From contig CAZXCV010000017.1 in assembly GCA_964639215.1 (NCBI GenBank), positions 1 to 25,174 of the forward strand: 25,174 bases of DNA. The letters are read 5' to 3'. Positions 1 through 7,731 of the stretch are shown piece after piece. Position numbers and translations under genes: made by a program. The stretch is from UBA6120 sp964639215 (GTDB taxonomy: Bacteria > Bacillota_I > Bacilli_A > RFN20 > CAG-826). The stretch's first letter is position 1; each line of letters opens with the position of its first letter. The notes below the pieces were generated by a model. It made no database searches, was not told where the DNA came from, and saw nothing but the letters and a program-made list of their open reading frames with translations.

Positions 1-134
1 TTATCGTATCGTCTTTTTGTCTGGCAGTTAGCACAACTTCCACCACGCTTTGAACTGATAATAATGTAGATGATTAACAAAATGACGATTAAACCAACGA
101 TGGTGACAATCACGATATCAAGTGGGGTTATCAT
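1..134 (-). CDS. FeoB-associated Cys-rich membrane peptide (partial, 3' end beyond window)
   Basis: Starting at the ATG at 134, 44 codons are readable and the frame is still open at the left edge, so the C-terminus is missing. The peptide has one membrane helix (about residues 7-26, nearly all I/V/L) followed by a basic, Cys-containing tail (SSKRGGSCANCQ). This layout is that of the short Cys-rich membrane proteins found directly after feoB in many Firmicutes, thought to assist Fe2+ transport or hold iron at the pore exit. The start codon overlaps the feoB stop (TAATG) and an SD (AGGGG) lies just upstream in feoB, so it is translationally coupled to feoB. It is too short for most ORF callers. 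The family call rests on layout and context; the exact role is inferred. Confidence 0.75.
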   Translation of the reverse strand, partial: MITPLDIVIVTIVGLIVILLIIYIIISSKRGGSCANCQTKRRYD

Positions 135-2128
135 TAACTTATCCCCTGCATAATTATCGTGCCAATTCCGCCGATTAAAGATGCTATGACCCAAGCAAGA
201 CTCGTCTGAAATAATATCGCATATCCAAGCATTCGTTTCGTGCCAAATTCTCGTTTCATGGCTGCGAGCGAGGCAATGCAAGGGGCACTAAATAAATTAA
301 AGATAATAAAGGCGATCGCTGTTATCGGTGTAAAGAAAGCAAAGAGACTCCCAGAGCCAAAAATAAGCTGTCCATTCGCAGCATCGCCTGATAATCCAGC
401 GATAACCGCCATCGATGCCACAACGTTTTCTTTCGCGATGAGACCTTGAAATGCCGCAACAGCCGCTCCCCATGACATTTGACCCCCAAGCATCGGATAG
501 AAAAGCCAGGCAAATATATTACCGATACTTGCCAGCATCGAAGTGGAAGGATCAATCCCGTATTGGAAGCGCCAATTAAACGAGGCCAACACCCAAATAG
601 CGATACTGCTGAGCATAATGATTGTTCCAGCCCGCTTGATGAATTCGAATGTTTTTTCAAACACATCGATTGCTAAATACTTGGGATTCGGCCAATGATA
701 ATCAGGTAACTCGCTAATGAAAGTTCCTGGACGTTTTTTAAAGAAAAAGCGTCGTAAGACAAGGGCCGACAAAATAATCACTAATGCTGAAAAAGTATAC
801 ATTCCAAATGAAACAAATCCAGCGTATTTTGGAAAGAAAAATCCTGCAAATAGCGCGATAATCGGTAATTTGGCTGAACAAGGGACAAACGGTGTTAAGA
901 TAATCGTCATCTTTCGTTCTTGGTCGTTTTCAATCGCACGGCTTGCTAAAATGGCGGGAACCGAGCAACCAGTACCAACGATAAATGGTATCAGGCTACG
1001 TCCGCTTAACCCTAAGCGTACGAACAGCCGATTGAGGAAAAACGAGATGCGCGCGATGTAACCGCTTGCCTCGAGAAGTCCGATTAGCAAAAAAAGCATC
1101 AATAGCTGAGGCACAAACACCAATAGGGTTGTTAGTCCCGCCAACAATCCATCATTAACAAGCGAAATCGCCCACGCACTCGCGCCTCCAGTTGTTAATA
1201 GCGTTGCCAGTGCATCTGTTAAATTATTAAATATATTTTCAATTAGCGCCCCGGTTAATTGCCCAATAACGCCAACACTAAGAAAATAGACTAAGAACAT
1301 TACAAGGGCAAATATCGGTAAAGCCACCCATTTATTTAATAAGACCGTATCCAATTTTTCAGTTAATGTATGTTTGATTGGGACCGCTTTGACGACATTG
1401 GCGCGAATACCTTCGACATAGCGGTAGCGAGCATTGGCAAACATCTCAATTGCATCGACACCATACTTAGTCGCTAAGCGTTCGATTGCTTCTTTTAAGC
1501 CTAACGGTTGGATATAACTAAATAATCGGTCGTTTTCTAAAAGTTTGATGGTCACAAACCGCTGATGCATGCTGTTGAACGATGTTAGAAGTTCGTTAAT
1601 TTCTTCTTCAATCGCTGATGGAAACATCGGCTTATATGTCTCACGTTTACGATAGGTTCCATTCATTACCGCTTTTTCAAACGCTTCAAGTCCCATTTTC
1701 TTTAGGGCAGAGATTGGATAGACCGAGATTCCTAGTAATTTTTCAAGCATTGAAGCATCGACTTGCAAGCCCTTCTTCGTAAGATTGTCTGACATGTTCA
1801 GGACAATCACAATATTCGTATCAAGTTCCATCAGTTGCGTTGTCAAATAGAGACTTCGTTCGAGCGAGGTGGCATCGACGATATTCACGATCAAATCGAT
1901 GTCTTCAGTGAACAGTGCCTGTCGCGATACTTCTTCATCAGCGCTATGGGGAGATAGCGAATATATTCCCGGTAAATCAAGCACTTCAATCGCGCTTTCG
2001 CGCCAAATGCCAGCTTTTCGTTCAACCGTGACTCCTGGCCAATTTCCAATTTTCTGATTGGTACCACATAGCAAATTAAAAAGCGTTGTTTTCCCGCTAT
2101 TAGGATTACCCGCCAGTGCGATTTTCAT
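134..2128 (-). CDS. feoB: Ferrous iron transport protein B (FeoB), GTP-gated Fe2+ importer
   Basis: This 664-residue protein imports Fe2+ across the cytoplasmic membrane. The N-terminal G domain shows G1 GNPNSGKT (7-14), G3 DLPG (51-54) and G4 NMSD (111-114). After the helical switch region come two Gate (nucleoside-recognition-like) blocks with the conserved cysteine motifs GCSVPAI and PCSAKLPI and many membrane helices. The length is at the short end for FeoB, as expected without a long C-terminal extension. The start ATG overlaps the feoA stop (ATGA), with SD GAGGTTG upstream. It lies in a feoA-feoB-Cys-rich peptide operon. Regulation is probably through the dyad-containing feoA promoter at 2411-2439. 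Confidence 0.97.
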   Translation of the reverse strand: MKIALAGNPNSGKTTLFNLLCGTNQKIGNWPGVTVERKAGIWRESAIEVLDLPGIYSLSPHSADEEVSRQALFTEDIDLIVNIVDATSLERSLYLTTQLMELDTNIVIVLNMSDNLTKKGLQVDASMLEKLLGISVYPISALKKMGLEAFEKAVMNGTYRKRETYKPMFPSAIEEEINELLTSFNSMHQRFVTIKLLENDRLFSYIQPLGLKEAIERLATKYGVDAIEMFANARYRYVEGIRANVVKAVPIKHTLTEKLDTVLLNKWVALPIFALVMFLVYFLSVGVIGQLTGALIENIFNNLTDALATLLTTGGASAWAISLVNDGLLAGLTTLLVFVPQLLMLFLLIGLLEASGYIARISFFLNRLFVRLGLSGRSLIPFIVGTGCSVPAILASRAIENDQERKMTIILTPFVPCSAKLPIIALFAGFFFPKYAGFVSFGMYTFSALVIILSALVLRRFFFKKRPGTFISELPDYHWPNPKYLAIDVFEKTFEFIKRAGTIIMLSSIAIWVLASFNWRFQYGIDPSTSMLASIGNIFAWLFYPMLGGQMSWGAAVAAFQGLIAKENVVASMAVIAGLSGDAANGQLIFGSGSLFAFFTPITAIAFIIFNLFSAPCIASLAAMKREFGTKRMLGYAILFQTSLAWVIASLIGGIGTIIMQGIS

Positions 2129-2388
2129 GCAACAACCTCGATATCGATATTGGCCATATCTTCTTTCCGAAGCAATAACTCATAACCACGAAGAAAAATA
2201 CCGACAGGATCGCCAAGTGGGGCAATCCGCTTTATTTTAATAATGACGCCACTAGTAATCCCCATATCGAGTAAACGTCGCCTCCTGGCGACATCATCGC
2301 CATGGAGCGCTAACACTTTTGCCGCTTGTCCGACGGGCACATCCGAGAGATGACCGATTGTTCCGATTGGTAATTTTTTTGTTTTCAT
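2125..2388 (-). CDS. feoA: Ferrous iron transport protein A (FeoA), SH3-like accessory protein
   Basis: This is a small cytosolic SH3-like protein that supports FeoB. The conserved run ARRRRLLDMGITSG, then V-I-I-K-I-K-R-I-A-P-L-G-D-P, is the FeoA signature (R-L-x-D-L/M-G-hydrophobic-x-x-G). I chose the ATG at 2388 (87 residues). The frame extends back to a TTG at 2439, but that would place the start inside the promoter -35 box; an in-frame ATG at 2400 would leave only a few bases of leader. AGGG lies just before 2388, with short spacing. The stop overlaps the feoB start (ATGA). It is the first gene of the feo operon. Confidence 0.92.
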   Translation of the reverse strand: MKTKKLPIGTIGHLSDVPVGQAAKVLALHGDDVARRRRLLDMGITSGVIIKIKRIAPLGDPVGIFLRGYELLLRKEDMANIDIEVVA

Positions 2389-2410
2389 GATCCCTAACAT
2401 ACAACATCGT

Positions 2411-2439
2411 AGATTAAATGACTGTAAGTCATTAGTCAA
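2411..2439 (-). promoter_or_regulatory. feoA promoter with a perfect dyad filling the spacer (candidate metal-repressor operator)
   Basis: Read on the minus strand, there is a -35 TTGACT (2439-2434), a 17-base spacer and a -10 TAATCT (2416-2411). The spacer is exactly AATGACT-TAC-AGTCATT, a perfect 7+7 inverted repeat (2433-2417). The predicted start site is near 2404, giving a leader of about 16 bases to the ATG at 2388. A dyad between -35 and -10 is a classic repressor site, and upstream of feoA the natural candidates are Fur-, MntR- or IdeR-type regulators. The regulator is inferred; the dyad does not clearly match any consensus I know. Confidence 0.65.
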
Positions 2440-2450
2440 ATGATATTATC

Positions 2451-2479
2451 GCAAAATAAAAATAAGCCCTGAGGCTTAT
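2451..2479 (-). terminator. Rho-independent terminator after the 50-aa membrane protein gene
   Basis: On the minus strand a 7-bp stem ATAAGCC / GGCTTAT with the 4-base loop TCAG (2479-2462) is followed by a T-rich tract, TTTTATTTTGC (2461-2451). It lies 6 bases after the stop of the small gene at 2485-2637 and directly upstream of the feoA promoter, so it separates the two transcription units. Confidence 0.8.
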
Positions 2480-2484
2480 CGTTA

Positions 2485-2637
2485 TTAGATACCCGGATAA
2501 CCGAGCCAAATAAAGAGCCCTAAAATGAGCAAGGCAATCACGAGCAAGGCGGTCACCCAACCAATGAAGTTATTTTCGTTGCCTTCGCCAACCCAAGATG
2601 GAGATTCGCGTCGCTCACCAATTTTATTTTTGCTCAT
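2485..2637 (-). CDS. Small single-helix membrane protein, 50 aa, function unknown
   Basis: The ATG at 2637 opens a 50-codon frame ending in TAA, preceded by a good SD (GAGGAA, about 6 bases of spacing) and followed by a terminator. Residues 1-24 are polar and charged (starting MSKNKIGERR). Residues about 25-45 form one hydrophobic helix, and the end is short (GYPGI). I do not recognise the family. Its own -10 (TATAAT, 2662-2657), SD and terminator argue for a real, independently expressed gene rather than a chance frame. It sits between galK and feoA, both on the same strand. Confidence 0.7.
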   Translation of the reverse strand: MSKNKIGERRESPSWVGEGNENNFIGWVTALLVIALLILGLFIWLGYPGI

Positions 2638-2656
2638 AGTATTTCCTCAATGTTTT

Positions 2657-2662
2657 ATTATA
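2657..2662 (-). promoter_or_regulatory. -10 box for the 50-aa membrane protein gene
   Basis: TATAAT on the minus strand, 19 bases upstream of the ATG at 2637 and just after the galK stop. No good -35 is visible at standard spacing (candidates such as TTGAGT are 19 bases away), so this is only a probable promoter. Confidence 0.4.
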
Positions 2663-2679
2663 TACATAATCGGTCGACA

Positions 2680-3858
2680 TTACTCAAATTTCAACTGATC
2701 GATGGCTACTTGTTCAATTTCAACGACTTGAACATTCTCAGTTCCAAATCTTGCGATAAGTTCAGCTTCATGGTGGACGTATTCTTCGTTCGTCATCACG
2801 ACTAGAATTGTTCCGGCAAAACCACCTCCATGGACGCGGACACCACCACTTCCAACAATCCGCCTGGCATCGGCTAATCCTTTAGCGAGCCGCTGATGTT
2901 CATCCCCTTCATATGTAATGTTCTCGAGGAGACGTTCACTGCTAGACCCACTTTTGTTGATGAAGTCGATGAAGCGTGCGCAATCGTGCTTCAACAGTGC
3001 GTGCTTAGCCATGCGAACATGCTCGCATTCGGCAAAGAAATGCAAGGCACGATTGACAGGACGAACACCATAACGATTAACGAGCATCGCGATATCGCGT
3101 TGCAAGTCATTAAAACTGATATCAATGAGGCGCTTTTTACCATAATGTCGGGCAATCTGAAGCATATCGTCCTTCACAAGGGCATAATGGGGTGTTAAAT
3201 CCGTATGACTGCCACCAGTATTGATGATGATGAATTTGACATCAGTGAATGGAAAAGTTACCGGTTCATAATATGGAAGATTTACTTGCTCAAATTCAAT
3301 ATAGTGAATACCACCAAGGACAATTCCCATTTGGTCAAGCAGACCCGATGGTTTTCCAAAATATTCGTTTTCGGCATATTGTCCGATTTTAGCCATCGTC
3401 AAATCATCGATTGTGTCATTGTTATAAAGTGTGGCCAGCATTTTTAATAGTAGCATTTCAAAGGCAGCGCTACTGCTAACTCCGGAGCCTGGACGAATCT
3501 TTGAAGACATCGTTATCGCGAGTCCACCTACGTGATAATCTAATTGTTGCATCCGTGTGCAAATGCCACGAATGATGGCACTCGTTTTATTGAATTCACG
3601 TGGCTGAATTGTTGCATCATTGACTGGTACTTCAATCCGAGGATAACCTTCAGATATAAGGACAATTAAATTATCAGTGCGTTTTTTTACAGCAGCGAGC
3701 ATCGATAAATTGATCGCGGCGACGAGAACGGCACCGCCTTGATGGTCAGTGTGGTTGCCAATGATTTCCATGCGACCCGAACTTTTAAAATAGTGCGTCG
3801 GAGTTTCTTGGAATATCGTGACAAATTGATTTTTTAATGCTGATAAACGCTCATTCAT
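2680..3858 (-). CDS. galK: Galactokinase
   Basis: It phosphorylates galactose to galactose-1-phosphate with ATP (Leloir pathway, cytosol). All three GHMP-kinase motifs are visible: the substrate motif GRMEIIGNHTDHQGG (about 28-42), the phosphate-binding loop PGSGVSSSAA (about 123-132) and a C-terminal GGGFAGT. The substrate motif has Asn where the animal and E. coli type enzymes have Glu (GEHTD); from memory, clostridial galactokinases share this GNHTDH form, so it looks like a subfamily trait rather than decay. I chose the ATG at 3858, which overlaps the galT stop (ATGA), over a GTG two codons upstream. The product is 392 residues, normal for the family. It is the last gene of galM-galT-galK. 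Confidence 0.95.
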   Translation of the reverse strand: MNERLSALKNQFVTIFQETPTHYFKSSGRMEIIGNHTDHQGGAVLVAAINLSMLAAVKKRTDNLIVLISEGYPRIEVPVNDATIQPREFNKTSAIIRGICTRMQQLDYHVGGLAITMSSKIRPGSGVSSSAAFEMLLLKMLATLYNNDTIDDLTMAKIGQYAENEYFGKPSGLLDQMGIVLGGIHYIEFEQVNLPYYEPVTFPFTDVKFIIINTGGSHTDLTPHYALVKDDMLQIARHYGKKRLIDISFNDLQRDIAMLVNRYGVRPVNRALHFFAECEHVRMAKHALLKHDCARFIDFINKSGSSSERLLENITYEGDEHQRLAKGLADARRIVGSGGVRVHGGGFAGTILVVMTNEEYVHHEAELIARFGTENVQVVEIEQVAIDQLKFE

Positions 3859-5351
3859 GCCCACACTTCTTTCAAGAAACGTTGTCGTGCTTGCATGCCA
3901 CGGTTGTCAGTTTTGAAAACAGCCGTATTTTCCAAAATCGCGCGACACGCATCATTGACATATTGCGTAATTTGTTTTTTTACATCTGATTCAATGTTTC
4001 TGGAAAGTTGCTCAATCATCATCCGGTGAATTGATAAGTCGGGATTTTGGTCAATGATCTCATTCGGAGTCATTTGATCTTTAAGTCCTGTTTCGATTAA
4101 TTGCAATTGTCGTTTCAAGCGTGCTGGCAAAATGAATAAACCGGCGGCCTCAATCAAACCAATCCCTTCTGATTTAATAGGATGATATTCAGGATGGGCG
4201 TGAAAAATACCATGTGGATATGTTTCTGTTTGACGATTATTGCGTAGCATCACATAAACTTGATACCGTTTTTCAACATAGCGTACAATGAGCGTCGCTG
4301 TATTATGCGGTTTATCAGTTTGGGCAATGATGTCCACCGCCTTATCAGAATAGGTTCGCCATTTTGTAATAAAATGACTAACGGTAGTTATTAATGTTTC
4401 TTTGTCTTCGCTTGTAAACAGAAAGGCGGAATTGTACCAATGCACCTGATGACATGTCACATTGATAAAGTTTTTAAGAGTGATTTCTTCATCAAGTCGC
4501 GCATATAGAAGTGGCATGATATGGGCGCCACCTTGAAAATGTTCATGATTTAATATTGAGCCGCCAACGATTGGCAAGTCACTATTAGAACCAATGAAGA
4601 AATGGGGGAATTGTTCAACAAATGTTAATAATTTTCGAATATTTCCATCATTCACCGCCATCGGCTGATGAACTTTATCAATGACGATACAATGACGATC
4701 ATAATAAACGTATGGTGAATATTGAAAAAACCATGGATCACCATCGAGTAATAGATTAATCGTGCGAATATTTGTCCGGTTAGGATGGTTATCGGTGCCA
4801 AAGTAACCAAGATTATCTTCACATAAGACGCACTTAGGATATCCGGATGCCGTAACTTTCGCTAACTTTGCAATATCTTCGTTTCGTTTTTCTGGTTTCG
4901 ACATATTGATCGTAATTTCAAGAAAATTATCATGAAAATTAGCAATCCAGTGAATATTTGTATCGACAAATGTTTTCTTGATGTAGTTGTTTTTTACTTG
5001 GAGGTTATATAAATAATCAGTCGCTTGGCGTGGGTTAATTTCATAGAGCGTTTTAAATCGTTGATTGACCACACTTGGAAGTGGTGATAAACCACCAATA
5101 ATGGAACCCGCTAATCGTTCGGCCGCTGCGCCTTGTGCAAGTCCTTGCGCATTAATATATTCAATGAGCTCGTTCATTAAAATGTCGGGAACGCTCAGTG
5201 CTAAGAGTTTAGCTTCATCAATTGGCTGTGGCTCATAAGCATCAATCTTTAGCTGTTCTAAAAGGCGATTTCGTACGTAAATAACATCTTCTTCCTTAAG
5301 ATCGAGATGGAGTCGTGCATAACATAGCAATTTGTCGATGATAACGGTCAT
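3855..5351 (-). CDS. galT: Galactose-1-phosphate uridylyltransferase, class II (Firmicutes type)
   Basis: It exchanges galactose-1-phosphate with UDP-glucose to give UDP-galactose and glucose-1-phosphate. At 498 residues it is the long class II form, not the roughly 350-residue E. coli type. Visible landmarks are a hydrophobic start (MTVIIDKLLCYA), the pair CVLC (174-177) and the His-containing active-site block NHEHFQGGAH (268-277). The stop overlaps galK, and galM ends 39 bases upstream. There is no clear SD before the ATG at 5351. The 39-base gap contains an imperfect dyad (GATGT...ACATC) of unknown meaning. No galE is visible in the window; the epimerase at 8946-9995 looks like a different subfamily. 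Confidence 0.95.
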   Translation of the reverse strand: MTVIIDKLLCYARLHLDLKEEDVIYVRNRLLEQLKIDAYEPQPIDEAKLLALSVPDILMNELIEYINAQGLAQGAAAERLAGSIIGGLSPLPSVVNQRFKTLYEINPRQATDYLYNLQVKNNYIKKTFVDTNIHWIANFHDNFLEITINMSKPEKRNEDIAKLAKVTASGYPKCVLCEDNLGYFGTDNHPNRTNIRTINLLLDGDPWFFQYSPYVYYDRHCIVIDKVHQPMAVNDGNIRKLLTFVEQFPHFFIGSNSDLPIVGGSILNHEHFQGGAHIMPLLYARLDEEITLKNFINVTCHQVHWYNSAFLFTSEDKETLITTVSHFITKWRTYSDKAVDIIAQTDKPHNTATLIVRYVEKRYQVYVMLRNNRQTETYPHGIFHAHPEYHPIKSEGIGLIEAAGLFILPARLKRQLQLIETGLKDQMTPNEIIDQNPDLSIHRMMIEQLSRNIESDVKKQITQYVNDACRAILENTAVFKTDNRGMQARQRFLKEVWA

Positions 5352-5390
5352 GTCTAGATGTTATCACATTTACATCATTAGAATAAATAC

Positions 5391-6407
5391 CTAAGGAGCG
5401 ATATCAAAGCGCAGTGTCATCGAATGATGGTAAGTCTCTTCTGGTTCGAGCATATAACTAGTTTGTTCCTTGGGCACAAATTGCGGTTCTAAGGCGACAC
5501 CCGCGTAGCGGTAATCAGGAATATCACCCTTCATCATTTTGTCGCTTGGATAATTATTGGTATAGACATTAATGGCGGGATAATCGGCGCTGATTGTTAA
5601 CTGACGCCCGGACAATGGATCAATTAACTTAGCATGAACGTTAGTACCATTCGTCTTGAATGTATGGTCATAACCAAATGCTTTGCTACGCTGTAATTTT
5701 TCATCGTCAAGATGGGCACCAAGTGCCTGACCTTTACGAAAATCCATAATCGAGGTTACCGGTAATTGTTGGGTCAAAAGCAACTCATCGTCAACATCAA
5801 AAAATAATGGGGTATTCATCGTTAAAATATGTCCTCGAACATCACTTTTAAGATCACCTGACAAATTAAAATACGTGTGATTTGTCAAATTAAGTGGTGT
5901 CGGAAAATCGGTGACGGCTTCATACTCGATCACAACTTCATTTTCATCGTCTAAAAGCGTATAAAAAACATCGATGCGAACTTGACCAGGATAACCACCA
6001 TCGCCAAAGGGACTAATATAACGAAATTGAACTTTGGTCGTTTTTCCAAAATCTAATAGTTTAAAAGTAAAAAGTTTAAACGCGAGTGATTGCGCGCCCC
6101 CGTGGAGCGTATGGCGACCAAAGGCACTTTCAAGTGCATACGTTTGATGGCCAATTTTTAACATTGAATCAGGAATTCGACCAGCGGTTCGTCCAATCGT
6201 TTTTCCAAGAAATTGGGAGGCATAAAAAAAGTCATCGATATTAGCGTGCGTCAAGGTCACTAACTCTTGTTTACCATGGCGATCAGGAGCTTCAATGCTA
6301 ACGATTGCTGCTCCAAAATTGGACAGTTTCAAGCGAAGTCCTCGCATATTTTCGAGGGTGCACAAGACGGCTTTATCAATTTGTAATGGTGCGATATCGA
6401 TTTTCAT
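5391..6407 (-). CDS. galM: Aldose 1-epimerase (mutarotase)
   Basis: It interconverts beta- and alpha-D-galactose, supplying the alpha form to galactokinase. Family landmarks are LGKTIGRTAGRI (67-78), HTLHGG (99-104), NLTNHTYFNLSG with the catalytic His177, and ALEPQ with the catalytic Glu307. At 338 residues it has the usual length. It is the first gene of galM-galT-galK. There is no convincing SD before the ATG at 6407; instead a hairpin (6416-6436) ends about 8 bases upstream of the start. Confidence 0.95.
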   Translation of the reverse strand: MKIDIAPLQIDKAVLCTLENMRGLRLKLSNFGAAIVSIEAPDRHGKQELVTLTHANIDDFFYASQFLGKTIGRTAGRIPDSMLKIGHQTYALESAFGRHTLHGGAQSLAFKLFTFKLLDFGKTTKVQFRYISPFGDGGYPGQVRIDVFYTLLDDENEVVIEYEAVTDFPTPLNLTNHTYFNLSGDLKSDVRGHILTMNTPLFFDVDDELLLTQQLPVTSIMDFRKGQALGAHLDDEKLQRSKAFGYDHTFKTNGTNVHAKLIDPLSGRQLTISADYPAINVYTNNYPSDKMMKGDIPDYRYAGVALEPQFVPKEQTSYMLEPEETYHHSMTLRFDIAP

Positions 6408-6415
6408 AATAGAGA

Positions 6416-6436
6416 AAACCAGGTTGACCCTGGTTT
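6416..6436 (-). terminator. Hairpin between the 6443-7159 gene and galM, weak terminator or attenuator
   Basis: A perfect 8-bp stem AAACCAGG / CCTGGTTT with a 5-base loop starts 6 bases after the stop of the upstream gene. On the minus strand it is followed by TCTCTATT, only moderately T-rich. Because it ends almost at the galM ATG, it could also limit galM translation or transcription. Confidence 0.5.
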
Positions 6437-6442
6437 ATCTTG

Positions 6443-7159
6443 TTATTCGCTTTTCTCTTCCGAAGCAGGTTCGGATTTTGGTTTTGTCGGCGCTTTTGCC
6501 GTTTCTGTTTGTTTTGGTTTCCCTGCAAACTTAGCTTTAAAAGCTGCAAGAGATGCTGCTCGAGCCGCGGCTCGTTCTTGCTTTTGCGCCTGTTTTGCCG
6601 CTAATTTCTGAGCTTTTTCGTCAGCCTTACGAACATCATCAAGCGCTTTAAAGTGCCGATAGATAATTCGACGAACTTCACGGGCTCCGTATTTGATAAT
6701 ATTTCCAGATACATCGGTAACATAAGCTTGAACTGGGGCGACACGAACGCGGCCATCATTGTGACGAGCGATAATTTCTTGTAAATGCTTGGCTTCAATT
6801 TCTAACTTGATGAAATCACGCGAGTCGATTAAAATTTTTCCCTCTTTTTTCAAATCGGCGCGATCGAGATAGGTATCAAAAAAATCGACAGAGTTGCTGC
6901 GATATAAAAAGCCAAAACTTAGAATTCGCGCCTCGTTGACATTGTTATTAAACACCATTAATTCAAATTTTTCTTCACCAGTCAACGGTTCAACTTTATG
7001 CTTGCTTTTAACAGCAAATTTTTTGCTTGAGAAATAACCGCTGACGATATTTTGTAAAACCAAAATTGCAACAAGCATGCCAAGAATGATAACGACGATA
7101 ACTGTAATCGCAATGACAAGAATCGGGGTAATCTGTTCCAGTGATGTTAAGTTAATCAT
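6443..7159 (-). CDS. Membrane-anchored protein with Lys/Ala-rich tail, function unknown
   Basis: A 238-residue protein I do not recognise. It has an N-terminal membrane helix (about 12-38, I/V/L-rich), a soluble middle region (about 55-185) of mixed alpha/beta character, and a low-complexity charged tail (about 185-238) rich in Lys, Ala, Gln and Pro. With the Lys-rich region right after the helix, the bulk is probably cytoplasmic. The start ATG at 7159 has a strong SD (AGGAGT, 8 bases of spacing). It follows the glutathione peroxidase gene by 51 bases and may be co-transcribed with it. A hairpin follows the stop. Confidence 0.8.
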   Translation of the reverse strand: MINLTSLEQITPILVIAITVIVVIILGMLVAILVLQNIVSGYFSSKKFAVKSKHKVEPLTGEEKFELMVFNNNVNEARILSFGFLYRSNSVDFFDTYLDRADLKKEGKILIDSRDFIKLEIEAKHLQEIIARHNDGRVRVAPVQAYVTDVSGNIIKYGAREVRRIIYRHFKALDDVRKADEKAQKLAAKQAQKQERAAARAASLAAFKAKFAGKPKQTETAKAPTKPKSEPASEEKSE

Positions 7160-7210
7160 AATTAATACTCCTGTTCATATGAAAATTTTAGCAAACGAAT
7201 CTTATTTTAT

Positions 7211-7726
7211 CTATAAGATACTGGCAATTTCTTCATCAAGTTGTTCAGGAGTAATCCGCGAATCAAACCGAGCGACAATTGTTCCTTCACGGTTAACTAA
7301 GAATTTTGTAAAATTCCAGCGGATCCGCGCTGTGCTAATACCCTGATGACCTGCTTTAAGATATTGATAAAGCGGACTCGTATGGGCGCCATTAACGTTA
7401 ATTTTGCTGAACGTTTCAAAAGTCGTATGGTATTTTAGGGAACAAAAAGCGGCGATTTCTTCATCGCTCTCGGGCGCTTGTCCNNNNNNNNNNNNNNNNN
7501 NNNNNNNNNNNNNNNNNNNNNNNNNNNNNNNNTGATTGCATGGAAAATCTAAAATTTCAAACCCCCGTGCTTGATATTTTTCATATAAATTTTGGAGCCC
7601 TTCATACTGTTTGGTGAATCCGCAGTGCGTTGCAGTGTTAACAATCAATAGAACCTTACCGCGATATTTTTCAAGACTGATCATTTCACCTTTGATATTT
7701 TTGACTGACAATGCGTAAATTGACAT
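7211..7726 (-). CDS. Glutathione peroxidase family thiol peroxidase (interrupted by an assembly gap)
   Basis: It reduces hydroperoxides in the cytosol; bacterial Cys-type members often use thioredoxin rather than glutathione. The peroxidatic Cys35 lies in NTATHCGFTKQY, then come LDFPCN, KINVNGAHTSPLYQYLK and the RWNFTKFLV block that carries the active-site Trp-Asn. A run of 49 Ns (7484-7532) splits the gene between FPCN and GQAPE, exactly where the family has QFG. Restoring that motif would need only 7 bases, giving 157 residues, the normal length; the frame is compatible. The start has SD AGGAG. It lies 5 bases after the alcohol dehydrogenase gene, likely the same transcript. Confidence 0.9.
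   Translation of the reverse strand: MSIYALSVKNIKGEMISLEKYRGKVLLIVNTATHCGFTKQYEGLQNLYEKYQARGFEILDFPCNXXXXXXXXXXXXXXXXXGQAPESDEEIAAFCSLKYHTTFETFSKINVNGAHTSPLYQYLKAGHQGISTARIRWNFTKFLVNREGTIVARFDSRITPEQLDEEIASIL
7484..7532. other. Assembly gap (49 N)
   Basis: A run of unresolved bases inside the glutathione peroxidase gene. The flanking protein sequence suggests that the true missing length is about 7 bases. Confidence 0.98.
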
Positions 7727-7731
7727 ATTAT

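Noticed and set aside
2389..2439. Longer FeoA starting at the TTG at 2439
   Set aside because: That start lies in the -35 box of the promoter, the extra residues are not FeoA-like, and ATG 2388 fits the family start.
5359..5378. Possible catabolite-repression (CRE) site between galM and galT
   Set aside because: The central CG and several fixed positions of the CRE consensus do not match; only a loose dyad remains.
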